A stretch of DNA of 64,000 bases from Chiua virens (Eukaryota > Basidiomycota > Agaricomycetes > Boletales > Boletaceae): positions 1 through 64,000 of the forward strand of contig JAHNUO010000015.1 in NCBI GenBank assembly GCA_019787685.1, given 5' to 3'. Below the pieces are notes generated by a model that saw only the letters and a list, made by a program, of their open reading frames with translations, did not search any database and was not told the DNA's origin. Shown here one piece after another: positions 40,718 to 51,893 of this stretch (its first letter is position 1; each line of letters starts with the position of its first letter). The translations under genes and the position numbers were made by a program.

Positions 40718-41864
40718 CTACGAAGCTACCTCCTCGTCGCTCCAAACAAGGTCTTCTTCATCCGAAGGTAGACCACAATTACCGTTCCCAGAAGGGATCA
40801 CTTCAGTGATGATGTGCCGGCTAAGGATACAGTAATTAGACCACCCGACAAGCATGAGTATGTCATACGATTTACCTTGAAAGGAGTTCTTCCACACCAG
40901 CCCTCCCAGCTTCCCAGTCTACTCGCACCCAATTGTGTACCAGCCCGCCGTCACGATATACTAGCAATGTGGGCAGCATGTCTGTGTCCACGTCGTCGTC
41001 TTCATACTCATCTTCATCATAGTACGGTGTCTTTGCTTCTTCCACACCGTCGCAGAGATCCTCTTCGTCTACAAACTTGCCCGGCATGCTTCGCTGTCGT
41101 GAGGCACGCCGTTTCGACGCCGATGCTTTACATGCGAACCCAAGAGCAGCAGCGCGAGCCCTCAGAAACTTGGTCTGTGGATAGATGCGTGCAAGTCTAG
41201 ACAGCGTGTCGTCCAACAAAAAACACCTGTCCAACGACTTTCCGAGAAAAAAAATCCACCGTCAGCAAATCGTGCGCAAAAACCAACACCACGCACCGAT
41301 TCATACAGATGCACGACAACCCAAACGCCCCGTTCCTCACGCTCTACCGCAGAGACGAACCCCGACCGACCGACCTCTCTCAGATGCCCAAACGGACCCT
41401 CCTTGGGACGTCCCAACACGTCTCGCCGAACCCGCGCGAGATCGTCCTCGAGATCGTTCCCTTCCAGCGCCTGCTTTTCGCGCTCCTCCTCCAAAAACGT
41501 CTTTCCCCCAAGACTACCGCCCTCCATGCGCTTCCTCAGCGCCTCCAACTCTCGTTCTTTCTTGGCCGCTTGGACCGCCTGCGCTTCATGTTGATCCCGG
41601 ATGACGCCTTTGACACCCGTGCGGCCGGGACCCATACCTATCGACTCGTACGCGGTGTCGGGAGTGGATCCGAACTTCTCATCGTCGACGTCAAAGTCGT
41701 CGGTTGCGAATGAGAGAGAGGGCGAAGGGGTGCGTTCGGGTGAAGAGGACTCGGTACCGGTACCGAACAGTTTTCCCGAGAGAACGAGGTGTTCAATGTC
41801 TGCATCCTAGACAGATCCGTAGTTAATATGCAGCGACCCTGCATCCTCCAGCAGAACGTACCAT
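40718..41864 (-). CDS. Phosducin-like protein (PhLP; G-beta/CCT co-chaperone)
   Basis: Thioredoxin-fold co-chaperone that helps assemble G-protein beta-gamma with the CCT chaperonin. The first coding exon is just ATG (41862-41864), then an intron (41807-41861), then DADIEHLVLSGKLFG. GVKGVIRDQHEAQ is the phosducin N-terminal helix. WVVVHLYES joins LDRCFLLDDTL across an intron at about 41,235-41,285. ARIYPQTKFLRARA and DMLPTLLVYRDGGLVHNWVR form the thioredoxin-like C-domain. A terminal exon after an intron at 40821-40875 adds an acidic tail (PSDEEDLVWSDEE) and ends TAG at 40718-40720. A shorter reading that stops at 40872 is an intron read-through. It is divergent from the 42.4-kb gene. Confidence 0.85.
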
Positions 41865-42400
41865 GGTGGGCGAAAGTTGAGGATGGCTTATCAAACTTTG
41901 CCGCAAATAAGTCACAGCAATGTATTGCACTCGAATTAGAAATTTCAAAGATCTACGGTATTGGACCGCCGCTACTAAAACGAATCTCTCAAAGCAAGGT
42001 CAGTGGCCAACGAAACATCTGATCTGCTTTTCGCGTTTAGATTTCCTTTGACGGCTCGAGACCACATAGTGTCCACTTGGATGACGTGTGGCCATTCCGT
42101 GTGTCGGGCCCGCTTAGACCAGATGATCCCGGAGGACCACAAAGACTTTGCGGATCACTTCCATATGTTGAAAATCAAAGCAAAGCCTTTTTGGTTGTAC
42201 TGACAGCTATGATCCACACAATATGGGCTTTGATACCACTGCCCACATCGAATTCACCGTCCACACATGATGGATATTTAAACACACTGTAGGTACCGTG
42301 TTGACCCCAGTTATTTCTCCTCTATTTCACGACCTCTCTCCCGAACCCTCTTCAAATCCCTTTCCTTGTTTCTTTACCCCATTCTAATAAGCCCTCTGCA
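41865..42400. other. Divergent intergenic region
   Basis: Presumed promoters for the phosducin-like gene (minus) and the unknown protein gene (plus). It has a CT-rich stretch before 42,401. No coding feature supported. Confidence 0.5.
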
Positions 42401-43039
42401 ATGTCTTCAAACCCATATGCCGCCTATCCCCACGGTCCCCATGCCCTGCCTCCCACCACTAATCTCCTCAACTCTCAGCAACGCACCCATCTCGTGCGTT
42501 CCACAAGGAAGCTCGGGGCCGTTCTGGGAGTTACGCCCACGGTCTTGGAAAATGATACCCCACCCATCTCGGTTCATCCTTACAACGGCGCCCAGAATCT
42601 GCAGAGGACCGACTCGTTCCCATCCGTCCCTCCCGGTTCCTCTAGCAACAGGCGTCGCATTGGCGATAAACCACCCAAGCTCTATATGCAGCTTGACACA
42701 ACATCCATCTCACACGCGACCACCCCATCCGCATGGGCCGTCCCTCCTACCCCTACCACACCCATGATGCCCTCCGAAGCGGACATCCGTCGCAAGCGGA
42801 TGGCCAAACTTACCCGCCATCTAGGCGAGGGGATTCCTCCTGAGCTTGTCTCGGCGCCTGAGCCAAAATCAGTTGCCGCTCCTCTCATCCATACTCCAAG
42901 ACAGCGCACCCAATCGCTTCATACGCACAGCGTACCTCCTCAAAGCAACAATCTCGCGGCGCAAGATTGGGTGGGCCAATGGAATCGCTCAAACATCCGA
43001 GATGTCCAAAGAGAGCTCCGAAATTTGAAGCACCAGTAA
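42401..43039 (+). CDS. Unknown Pro/Ser/Thr-rich protein, single exon
   Basis: 212 residues from ATG 42401 (MSSNPYAAYPHGPHALPP) to TAA 43037-43039, with no intron. It has strong coding character (clean long frame, basidiomycete-like GC at third positions). It is mostly disordered: Pro, Ser, Thr and His rich. Two conserved-looking short helices stand out, RSTRKLGAVLGVTP (about residues 35-48) and RRKRMAKLTRHLGEG (about 130-145), plus a final DWVGQWNRSNIRDVQRELR. Basic clusters could be nuclear signals. I do not recognise it; it may be a conserved hypothetical protein of basidiomycetes. No function is claimed. Confidence 0.65.
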   Translation: MSSNPYAAYPHGPHALPPTTNLLNSQQRTHLVRSTRKLGAVLGVTPTVLENDTPPISVHPYNGAQNLQRTDSFPSVPPGSSSNRRRIGDKPPKLYMQLDTTSISHATTPSAWAVPPTPTTPMMPSEADIRRKRMAKLTRHLGEGIPPELVSAPEPKSVAAPLIHTPRQRTQSLHTHSVPPQSNNLAAQDWVGQWNRSNIRDVQRELRNLKHQ

Positions 43040-43331
43040 ATAACGTCGTTTCCTCGCTTTGCACGTCATTAGCTACTAGCTGCTGGTCATTCTGGATACT
43101 TACTATTATATCGGATGGCAGCAGTACGTGTTGATAAGTCGGAGAACTAGCATAAATATGTACTGTGTAGTAGACTCGTTAAGAGTGGATTTTGTATTAC
43201 TAGTTTTACATTACCTTGTTTACAAGGTCATTCCCCCCCCTAATTAGTGGCTGTGAGTCCTCGAGATTTCACCCGTGTTTTCCCGACGGGTCGCATCCGA
43301 CCTTTCCCGAAGTCGTGTTATCGCTAATCGA

Positions 43332-44072
43332 TTAAGTTAAATTATGGGATTGCAACATCTTTGTCCACCAGTCTGTAGTTAATTTATCTAATCCGTTGAG
43401 TCGCTCGTCTTCCACTCGTAGGTGTTCATTGGGGTGTGTGGTGAATAGCTTTTCATCAAACTCACGCAACAATCGTATAGTGTCTCTGCCTCGGCTACGC
43501 GAAAGAGCGACGTATGCGTTGAATGGCGTCAGTTTGCCCGTCGGAGGTGTTTCGATGTATATGCTGCGTCCCATCATTTCTTCTGCAGAGTCCAACGACG
43601 GGTTGCAACTTGAAGGATAATATAATGGTGCGCTTTTTTTGGAAGCAACAGGGGGAAACTGATGAAAGTCGCCGACGAGTATTACGTTGACTCCGCCAAA
43701 TGCTGGTTGGACGACGCGCGCCCCTGGATCGTGCCCATTCACTGCGATTCCACCAAGCACGTGGAGTGTTTTGCCATCGATTATCGATGCAACAATTCCA
43801 GTATAAGCACCCTTCACTAGTCTGTGTTTCATTTCGTAGGATGCGAAAATTTCTGTGATAGTTTGAATCGTTTTAGATTTCCCGACGCCTCATTCTCCCT
43901 GAATGACCATCAACAGTTGAGGTGGTTTTCTACCCGCCAAGTTTTCGCGTAAATGCCAATCTACGATGTCATACACCCTTCGTTGTTCCAGTAACAATTG
44001 TGAGGGATCAACTGCAATGAGTCGCTCATTGTTCGACGCTGCACATCTATTAATTACTGAATTAACAATCAC
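43332..44072 (-). pseudogene. Relic of a PIF1-like helicase (Helitron-type)
   Basis: A single frame across 247 codons reads an SF1/PIF1 helicase with one stop and an internal deletion. The N-part has RVYDIVDWHL and a P-loop that should read GEGGVGKSKT but carries TGA in place of a Gly codon (43890-43892). The middle has NVILVGDFHQFPPV (motif II/III). The C-part FNAYVALSRSRGRDTIRLLREFD joins too early, so several hundred residues of the helicase core are missing. Such PIF1-like ORFs are abundant in Agaricomycete Helitrons. No Rep domain or terminal hairpin was recognised. Confidence 0.75.
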
Positions 44073-45241
44073 ACAACTTCACAAGCTTCTGAATGACGGA
44101 CATTGTCACCATATGGAAACTCAAGTCACCCAGATGTAACGACCAAATCTTCACATTTTGTAATGTATCTTATGTACACTTGGCACGATTCTTGACCATG
44201 TTTTTGCCGCTCATCTGACCTCGTCACCTTGTCAGCAGTTGTCGCATTTTAATTTTGTCTATGCCCTACTGATTCGCTCGACAGTGGTACTGTGTGTCCC
44301 CTTTGCTATAACTTATATTATTCCCTACCTGCAATATGGAATTTCCTATGAAACCTTCACATCTCGCCATGAGCACGCTAATATGGAAACAAGGTTTCTG
44401 CCGGCAAGGCGCGGCACTCACCAAGTCCGATAGTCTATGCATGTTTTGGGAGAGTTCTTTAATCAGTAGATGGAGATGCCAGTGGTCAGAAGTGTACATG
44501 ATCTGATGCTGCAGTAGGTAGCATGACGCAATTTCGGGAGACTCAGATGAAGTGAGCAGCGGCTTGAAGGAAGTTGGAAAGTACTCGCTTCGACATTTGA
44601 CAAGCCACCATGATTTTGACACCCCTAGAAAATCTATCAGTCCCACATCAAGTCGATATGATGTTTAACGAATCATGCTTGGGGGAACAGTGTGTCATCT
44701 AAATCAGTAATTGAACCTAAGATCGCAGAGGTACCGAGGCATACACCAAAGAGAGCGACGTGCTATACTGTGCGATATCATTGAATATGTCCAACTCCAT
44801 CTCAATGGAGATACGATGCCCTCCAAAATAAAAAGAACCAATGAGGACCAAGTAAATTGAATGCGAATGATCCAGGTTTCCGAGGTTGATAGCAGCACGA
44901 AGGAACCGCGTGGGGCTAGTGAAGTCAAGAAGTCAACCAAAAATATGGGGCTAGCGAATGGGGGGGAACGAGTGGCTGGTCAAGTTGGGATGAAAGGTAA
45001 ATGTGAGACGCTGCTCGTTTCGGTGAATCTTCGCAGCTAAGCGAAGCGAAGATAAAAACTGGATATAAAGATGCATATGGCGAATGGCTACAGTGGGATG
45101 AGAGTGGCAATATACACTGGGGATGCGAAAAAGTGGATAGGAAAAACATATGCGTAAATGAGTTAGACCAGTCCTTGAAGCCAAGAGGAGAGTGTGGCAG
45201 AAAGGTAGGTCCAACGAGCCAGAAGAGATGAAAACGACACT
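44073..45241. other. Gene-poor stretch between helicase relic and F-box gene
   Basis: No gene is supported. The minus-strand open frames at 44266-44646 and 44704-44940 have no recognised motif and no clean exon context; they could be remnants of an F-box-like gene. A short inverted word (cgcagctaagcgaagcgaag) occurs near 45,030. Confidence 0.4.
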
Positions 45242-46684
45242 TCACTCCACGAGTCCTGCGCGTCTAAGATCTCGGGAAGTGATATTTACTCCACGAAAAT
45301 CTTCGAGCCAAACTTGTCTCTCTCCACAGCGCGCAAGTATCTTGGACCAGAATTTTAAAATTCTTGCCTGCGGGCGAAGAACGGTGCGCATCGAGTGTGA
45401 AGTACGACTGAGATCACGTATGTATCGTAAAGAAGGGAAGGCCTCGTTGTATAACAGAGACGAAATTTGTTCCACGAGCGGGAAGAAGGGAGCATCGTCT
45501 TCAATGTCGGATGGAAACGACGCAACGTCGTCGAGAAGGCGTTTGTCGATATCGCGGATGCCAATGAATTCCAAGTGAGGATGGGCAGGAAGTAAGACAT
45601 GCGGTGCAATCCAGTCAGGGTTTCGCCAATTCCACTCTGCGTCCGCGGAGCAGATGAATTCTTTCAGGTTCGGACACCAATCTGCAAGTGGGATTTGCTG
45701 AATAGGCCGGGGTTGCAGGGTTAGATGGTGCTCGACAACAAGCGATGAGGAGTGACCAAGTTCCAGTTGGTGAATTTTTTTCCCATGGGCAGCGAAGAAG
45801 ACAGCAAAGCCTCTACCAGCATAACCAAAATCGGAAGATACGACAGATACGTTGCGTAAACTGGGCATTTGCCAATTTGCAATGACCGCGAATGTTGTGT
45901 TATCCAGTGTAAGTTTCAGCGATTGCAATACGGGGAACGAAACGACCAGTGCCTTTGCGAGTTTGTGTCCGGAAACAGCAGGAACGCTCGAGGAGGAAAG
46001 CTCGAGATACTCTAGATTCGCGGCCGTTTGTTTGAGTGTCGGAGAGATATGGTATGGAAACGGATCGTCGCTGTAATTTGTAAGGGACAGCTTCCGTAGC
46101 TTCCTGTTGGGGGTGGCGAGTGCTGACACCATTTGCTCTGGAGAGCATCGTACGTCATTGAACTCGTGATAACGCGTGCACCGCACGGCATGATGGTCGG
46201 AAAAGACGACAAGATGTGGGGCATAATCAAGTATGGTACGGATATCGTCGGTTGCGCAGCGTTTCAAAGCGGGTGTCTCCATGTGTAACCGGCGGATCCA
46301 CTGGCCACTTGACGGCTTCCCGTCGATAAACTGTGTGAGAAGAGTCCAAGCAAGTGCTTTCGCTTGGCTCGCTCTACTTATCCAGACGAACTCGTACAGA
46401 AACTCTTGGATGTATCTGTTCCACGCTTTGTTGACCAAAGCCAAGTCGCGTTTTACGTGCATGGAAGAATGATAGTCATCAATGCTGCACGGTGTTTCCA
46501 GGAATGAGAGGCCGAGAGAGATGTCGAGGGGATCCGGAGACATGGCGGTGGCTTCGCGGAGAACCATCAACCAGATTTCAGACGGGAGGTAAGGGAGGTC
46601 GTGGGCGGGAGAGTAGTGATATTGCACGGCTGGCAAGCTGGGAGGAGAACAGTACCTGGGAGGTCCGTCAGTGACATGTTTCAA
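45242..46684 (-). CDS. F-box-like protein, intact copy (unit A)
   Basis: 480 residues without intron from ATG 46682-46684. LPYLPSEIWLMVLREA (about residues 30-45) is an F-box start, and DLALVNKAWNRYIQEFLYEFVWI completes it. A repetitive region with LRR-like spacing follows (NRKLRKLSLTNY, NLEYLELSSSS, PVLQSLKLTL). It is probably a substrate adaptor of an SCF ubiquitin ligase, inferred from the family. It is the kind of lineage-expanded F-box protein common in Agaricomycetes. A degraded paralogue lies on the same strand at 54.6-55.8 kb, and similarity extends about 190 bp upstream of the ATG. Confidence 0.8.
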   Translation of the reverse strand: MKHVTDGPPRYCSPPSLPAVQYHYSPAHDLPYLPSEIWLMVLREATAMSPDPLDISLGLSFLETPCSIDDYHSSMHVKRDLALVNKAWNRYIQEFLYEFVWISRASQAKALAWTLLTQFIDGKPSSGQWIRRLHMETPALKRCATDDIRTILDYAPHLVVFSDHHAVRCTRYHEFNDVRCSPEQMVSALATPNRKLRKLSLTNYSDDPFPYHISPTLKQTAANLEYLELSSSSVPAVSGHKLAKALVVSFPVLQSLKLTLDNTTFAVIANWQMPSLRNVSVVSSDFGYAGRGFAVFFAAHGKKIHQLELGHSSSLVVEHHLTLQPRPIQQIPLADWCPNLKEFICSADAEWNWRNPDWIAPHVLLPAHPHLEFIGIRDIDKRLLDDVASFPSDIEDDAPFFPLVEQISSLLYNEAFPSLRYIRDLSRTSHSMRTVLRPQARILKFWSKILARCGERQVWLEDFRGVNITSRDLRRAGLVE

Positions 46685-47997
46685 GGGAAAGTGATACAGA
46701 AACAGAACCCAGACAGTGCTAGTGATTACCTATGGATAAAGCGTGACGATACTCACCGTCTTGATCGTATTTTGGTTGAAAGAGCCTTCAGCAGGTGCCC
46801 GAGCGACGGCAAGACGCGATCACGCGCAGCACGTTGCATTGTGACCGGCAAGGAACGAAGAAAACCAAAGAGAATTTGGAAATGAAGGGAAAAGGTCGGT
46901 GAGACAGAAAACAAAGATGGCGGGGAGAATGACGAACGACGAAGACCAACTTGGTTTGTTATTCTCACAGTCGTGAAACATTTGACAGCTCGGCCACAAC
47001 AACTCATTCAGCAACACTCGATGTAGATTCGAGTTATTATGTGCGTTTAGGCCACTGTCTCGGGCGAAGATTCAGCATAGACAATATTGCGAATTTGTGA
47101 ATTTCACTCTGATCAAAACGATCAAAACACAGGGATTCACACCTATCGCCGACGCCGACCGACAGCTCATGCCACTGCCATCAGTATTAGTATACCGTAG
47201 TCCGACCCAGAACCGCCTCCGACTAGTCTTGTCCAAGTTACTCGAATTCTTGAACTTACTTTACCCTGATTTCTATATTCTTGTCGTGCGCAGTCTATTG
47301 ATTATATATCCGAACTCCAAGTAAGCACTGTCATCTGGCTGGCAACTCTGAGGCAGTATTGATAACTTACGGAACTTGCAGACGTTGCTGCAATCGTTGA
47401 TAAGCTTGTTGATGATCGCTTTATCGCGGCAACCAACATGTAGGAGAAGAAATGAGGTTGTGGAGGATTCTCCACTTGCACCATCTTGCACCATCGAATA
47501 TCAGCGCTTCGCTAATTATCATCAGTGGTTACCTGTTTTTCAACAAGATTTGTCTCCAACATACCAGTGCAGTACGTTCGCACAGAACTCTTGCCGCAGC
47601 TGGTGCTCTGTTTTTAACTCAAACTCGGAATCTAATGAGAGACCGGGCCTCACCTTTGTGGTGAATATGGCTAACAACGACGTCATTGTTTAGTGCCAAG
47701 CCACTATTTCGCCATTGCCCATTTGGCAGCTGGTGAGCGCCGAAGCCACATATCAAGTCGTACATGCTGCTTGACCATTGTCGGATGCAGTGAACGGTGG
47801 AGTGTGCTGGTTGATGCTCACTGCCCGCTCCTCCGCCGACCCTGTCGCGATGACAAGGTTATCATGTCATATGAGTCGACAAGTCTGATCTGGGCAGAAA
47901 TGAGCAGTCCTAGGGGTCCCCCCTCAGCCTTTTAAACCACCTTGACTATCAAAAATGCTTCCTGCAACCTGTCTCCCCCTTTACCTATTTTCTTTAG
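46685..47997. other. Divergent spacer of unit A
   Basis: Lies between the F-box gene (minus) and the P450 gene (plus), so it contains both promoters. It shares patches with the matching spacer of unit B (55,830-57,801). No coding feature supported; the short open frames are not conserved between the units. Confidence 0.5.
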
Positions 47998-50075
47998 ATG
48001 TTTGACTTCCATATGCTTGACCTGGCTTTGCAAACCAAGGCCTTCGCTGCCCTTGCTGCCCTTATAGTCGCTGGTAGCATCATTTATTCACAGTCGAAGA
48101 GCAGGCGACGCCTGCCTCTGCCACCGGGGCCTCCTGCACACTGGCTGTTTGGTAATGCGATTCCCAGAGAAGAGTACGTACCACTCGTTCGAATGGATAG
48201 ATTATGTATTAAATTCGAGGTTACAGCCAATCGCAGCAATTTGCAGCATGGATCAACCAGTATGGTCGTGTCATCTCTCTGCGAATTGGTCCCAAGACTA
48301 TGATTATCATTGGGCGGTACAAGGTGAGAGTGGTCCCTCTAGTGTTAACCTGAACGCACTGACTCCAATCACAACGATAGGAGTCAGTTGACATCATGGA
48401 TAAACAGGGCGGCCTGCTGGTTGGCCGTCCTCGCACAATTGCAGCGGGTGAAATGTTGTCGCGTGGACTACGTTTGGTACTTGCCCCTGCAGGTGAGCAA
48501 TTCCGAAGGCTTCGCAGGTAAGCTTGAATCCCCTTCATTTATCTCTTGCCTTGAATGATCAATCGGATTTCCCATGCAGAGCCGCGCACACCCATCTCCA
48601 ACCAAAGGCTGCGGAGTCTTATGCACCAATCCAAATGAATGCCGCTCGGGACGTCATCCTTGACATACTTGATGATCCTAAGCATCATCAGGCGCACGCT
48701 AACCGATATGCAGCATCTGTCATTCTGCGGGTGGCATATGGCAAATCCACCCCAACGGCAACGGATGCCCCCGAAATTATAAAGATCAACGAGATGTTGG
48801 GGCGCTTCCAGAAACTAATGCGTCCTGGTGCCTTGCTGGTAGAAAAGTTTCCTGTCTTGAAGCATGTCCCATTCTACGCAAGTTACATCGAGACGTGGCG
48901 AAAAGAGGAATCGAAACTGTTCCATGATCAACTGGATCGTGTATCACGAGAACTGGTAAACAAGCGTTTATCGGAACCATATTTATTAGCTTATCGACTT
49001 GCATGCAGAAAACGGGTAACGCTGGTCCCTCCTTCGTCAGGTATCTCCTTGAGAACAAATCCACCCACAAGCTTTCACACGACGAAATGGCGTACCTAGC
49101 AGGCTCCCTCTTTGGTGCTGGTTCGGACACAGTACGTGATTCGAAGCTGATCAGTGGGGAATCTCAACTTACCTGGGAAATAGACTTCTGTAGCGATCAT
49201 GGTCGTCGTCATGGCTGCCGCTTGCCATCCTGAGGCGCAGGACGCCGTGCAGAATGAGCTGGACAACGTCGTAGGACGTGAGAGAGGTACGGGTTCTTAT
49301 GTCACAAAATTAGCTGTAGGCTGACTGGTTTTTCACTAGCTCCTACATTCGATGACTGCGATTCTCTCCCTCAGATCCAAGCGTTCAACCTCGAGTGTCT
49401 CCGTTGGAGACCAGTGACAACTTTAGGTACGATTTTTAAATTCTCAAGTCAATTTAGCACTCACCGTCGACGCCATTACAGGCTTTGCGCATTATGCAAT
49501 GACGGATATCCCCTACGTGAGTTCGCAACTCTCTATTTTCAACTATGTGCTTAGTTTCTTGTAGAAGGATTTCTGTATCCCTAAAGGTGCCATCGTTTAT
49601 GGAAATCATTGGTGCGCACCCATGTTAGAACGCGATGTCCTTGTCACCGCTCAACATTCTTGATAGGGCCATTTCTCGTGATCCGGAAGTTTACCCCAAC
49701 CCCGACAAATTTGATCCGCAGAGATGGTTGAATAGCGATGGACGAATCCGCGATGATCTCAAATTCCCCAGTTTCGGATTCGGTCGACGGTGAGCCTTTC
49801 CCGATATCTTGATTGTCATTGTCAACGCTGACGATGTCGGCTCGTTCAGGGTTTGCCCTGGACAACACGTTGCCACCCGGTCCGTTTTCGTCAATACAGC
49901 TCTTCTCCTGTGGTCTTTCCGTATCACGCAAGATCCAGATTCGCCCATAGATGTCACGGGTTTCGTCGATGGTATCACATCGCACCCCAAACCATTTGAT
50001 GCTCGTTTCACCCCGCGCATTGGAGATGAAGCACATCTCAGAGGCGTGATGGCAAGATACGGCGAGAACTTGTAA
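47998..50075 (+). CDS. Cytochrome P450 monooxygenase, copy A
   Basis: Membrane-anchored microsomal P450 of about 500 residues. It has an N-terminal hydrophobic anchor and a Pro-rich hinge (LPLPPGPPAHWLFGNA). The I-helix reads LFGAGSDTTSVAIMV (AGxDT). ExxR is in NLECLRWRP, PERF is in FDPQRWL, and the heme loop is FGFGRRVCPGQH with its Cys ligand. It needs about nine introns; joins at 49131-49189 (GSDT/TSVA) and near 48,177-48,232 keep the frame. The stop is at 50073-50075. It is a paralogue of copy B at 57.8 kb, with the same intron positions. Agaricomycete P450s of this look are often labelled O-methylsterigmatocystin oxidoreductase-like, but the substrate is unknown. One of its exons is repeated at 50357-50456. 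Confidence 0.9.
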
Positions 50076-50280
50076 GCTTAAATGTGTTTTTTAGAGGCAA
50101 CGACGCCCTTTGTTCATTTTTATTTTTCCGAATTTGTTTTCCGAATTGCTGTACATTGTGAACATAAACGCTTGAATTATAACATTATTATAGATGCATC
50201 TCGATATGATGTAAATATTCTGAGTCTACGAAGTTGAAATCTTGGGCTCTAAATTATATACCTTGATATCCTGAGCAAGC

Positions 50281-50356
50281 CTGTTACACAACGGCGTTTG
50301 CAATGTTTAGGATGGCCCTAAATGGTAGCCCCGACGTGAATCACGAATATCAAGTT
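50281..50356 (+). repeat. Left terminal inverted repeat
   Basis: Core word ccccgacgtgaatc pairs with gattcacgtcgggg at 53813-53826. Outer words cacaacgg and tgcaat pair with ccgttgtg and attgca at 53850-53868. The similarity includes the flank up to the P450 exon copy. Confidence 0.75.
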
Positions 50357-50456
50357 GGGAAATAGACTTCTGTAGCGATTATGGTCGTCGTCATGGCTGC
50401 CGCTTGCCATCCTGAGGCGCAGGACGCCGTGCAGAATGAGCTGGACAACGTCGTAG
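50357..50456 (+). pseudogene. Captured single exon of the neighbouring P450 (I-helix exon)
   Basis: 100 bp identical to 49175-49274 of P450 copy A except one base (gatcat against gattat). It includes the last bases of the intron acceptor (gggaaatag) and the whole exon up to the donor junction (gtcgtag). It starts directly inside the left inverted repeat. It is closer to copy A than to copy B, so it was taken from copy A after the tandem duplication. Confidence 0.9.
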
Positions 50457-50787
50457 CATCAAGAAAAAGCTCGCACCATAATCGTTATTTAACGGCCCTG
50501 CGGGCAGACCTGGACCCCGAGCAATAAATTGATTATGTAACATGTTAATATTATAATACATTGTACGATTCACGAGCAAGACAGTAGATGCGTGTTATGA
50601 TAGAGAGACAGTTGATTTCTTGCGTTGAAGATCGAAACGAAACTTACACCCGCTTGAGTAAATAATGGCAGTCACAACTCGGGTGTAGATTGTCAATGGA
50701 CTCAGAAAAAGTCATGCTTCGTACCCCAAGCGATAAACAGATTATGTAACATGCTATTCTAACACATTGTGCGATTTACGATCTTTG

Positions 50788-51180
50788 GAAGTCGCTCCTT
50801 GAGCTGTGAGGAGAGGCAGGCAGAGGGACTAGGTGGGCGAGGTTTGGGCAAGACTCCGGTCCTGGGCCGCCGGGTATGTGTGAGCTGCGAGGGTGGGTGG
50901 GAAACCTTGCAGATGGCATGTACCAGGCAGTCGGGATCGCGTGCCCCGGACCCCAGGGGAGTGAGCTGCAAGGAGCCGGAATGGGGCATGGAGGCCCAGG
51001 GAGTGGCGGGTGGGTGCGCTGAAACGGGCAAGGACGAGCAGCGAGCGCTGCGACGTGGACGAGCGACGTGGTGGAGGCAAAAGTGGAAGCGATGCCTCTC
51101 GCTTGCATCGCTTGTCCAAAGACCTTGCACTGTGGCTGCGCTCGTGCCTCGCTACACCACAGTTCGACCTGCAAGATTTT
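50788..51180. other. GC-rich insert nested in the element
   Basis: Much richer in GC than both sides. The flanks carry two copies of an AT-rich word block (attatgtaacatg...cattgt.cgatt.acga at 50,531-50,575 and 50,740-50,782). In the first copy the following gacagtagat is contiguous; in the second it reappears only at 51,184. This suggests an insertion of about 395 bp in the second copy. No open frame here has a recognised motif. Confidence 0.5.
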
Positions 51181-51692
51181 GAAGACAGTAGATACATTTT
51201 ATATACTTAATCATCTAGATCAGCCAAGTGAACAATAAGCCTGTAAAGAACATGAGCAGGAATAATAAATGTTAATCAATCATGATAAACTGACATTGCC
51301 AGAATGTGGGAAATAAATTGAACGGCCTCCATCGGAACGTGGCCCCGTTACGTGGGTGTATTGAAATACACTAGGTGATATCCGCTCCACTGATTGCGAT
51401 ATGAATTTGTGTTGTCGGGATTTGATGCAAAAGGAGGCTTATGACTTGCAAGCCTGAAATACGCACCGTTCATCGTTTTGTCGTTTCAACCATTCTTATC
51501 GATATGTGCCTGCATGCGAAAGATTCATTGGAAACGCGGATTAGAAAGGTACGTACTTTTAAATGTTTTTGCGAGAGAACAAGAGTGTTCAAGACAGCTA
51601 GCAACCGGTGTATTTCCGATCTTTGACACCATTGTGGACCTTAGTCGAAGTCAACGTATGTTCCGTTCGCGAGACAGGAGCAGTTTGACGTA

Positions 51693-51893
51693 TTGAAACA
51701 CAGAATTTTCACGCATGTTGTCCCTCCGGCACGCTCTTGGGACATATACCCGACAAAATTGTTAAAAAAAATAGCAGGCTTCATGTCTGTGGCAGATTTA
51801 GTGGTGTACGGAGGGACGTGCAAAGCAAATTACGATGTAATGCATGGTATTGACGCACTTCGGGCTGCCATGGCTATCACGACAAAGAGATAA
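51693..51893 (+). pseudogene. F-box-like fragment inside the element
   Basis: 66-codon frame containing YPTKLLKKIAGFMSVADL and VVYGGTCK, a fit to the F-box pattern (L-P-x-E-L-L-x-x-I-x-x-x-L-x-x-x-D-L...C). It has no LRR or other partner domain. It could be a captured or decayed F-box exon. Chance resemblance is possible. Confidence 0.35.

Noticed and set aside
44266..44940. Two minus-strand open frames as a gene
   Set aside because: No domain, no credible exon junction between them, and no similarity to the unit B region.
50769..51210. Overlapping open frames of 120-140 codons in the GC-rich block
   Set aside because: Open in many frames on both strands at once, as expected from GC-rich DNA. 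No motif.
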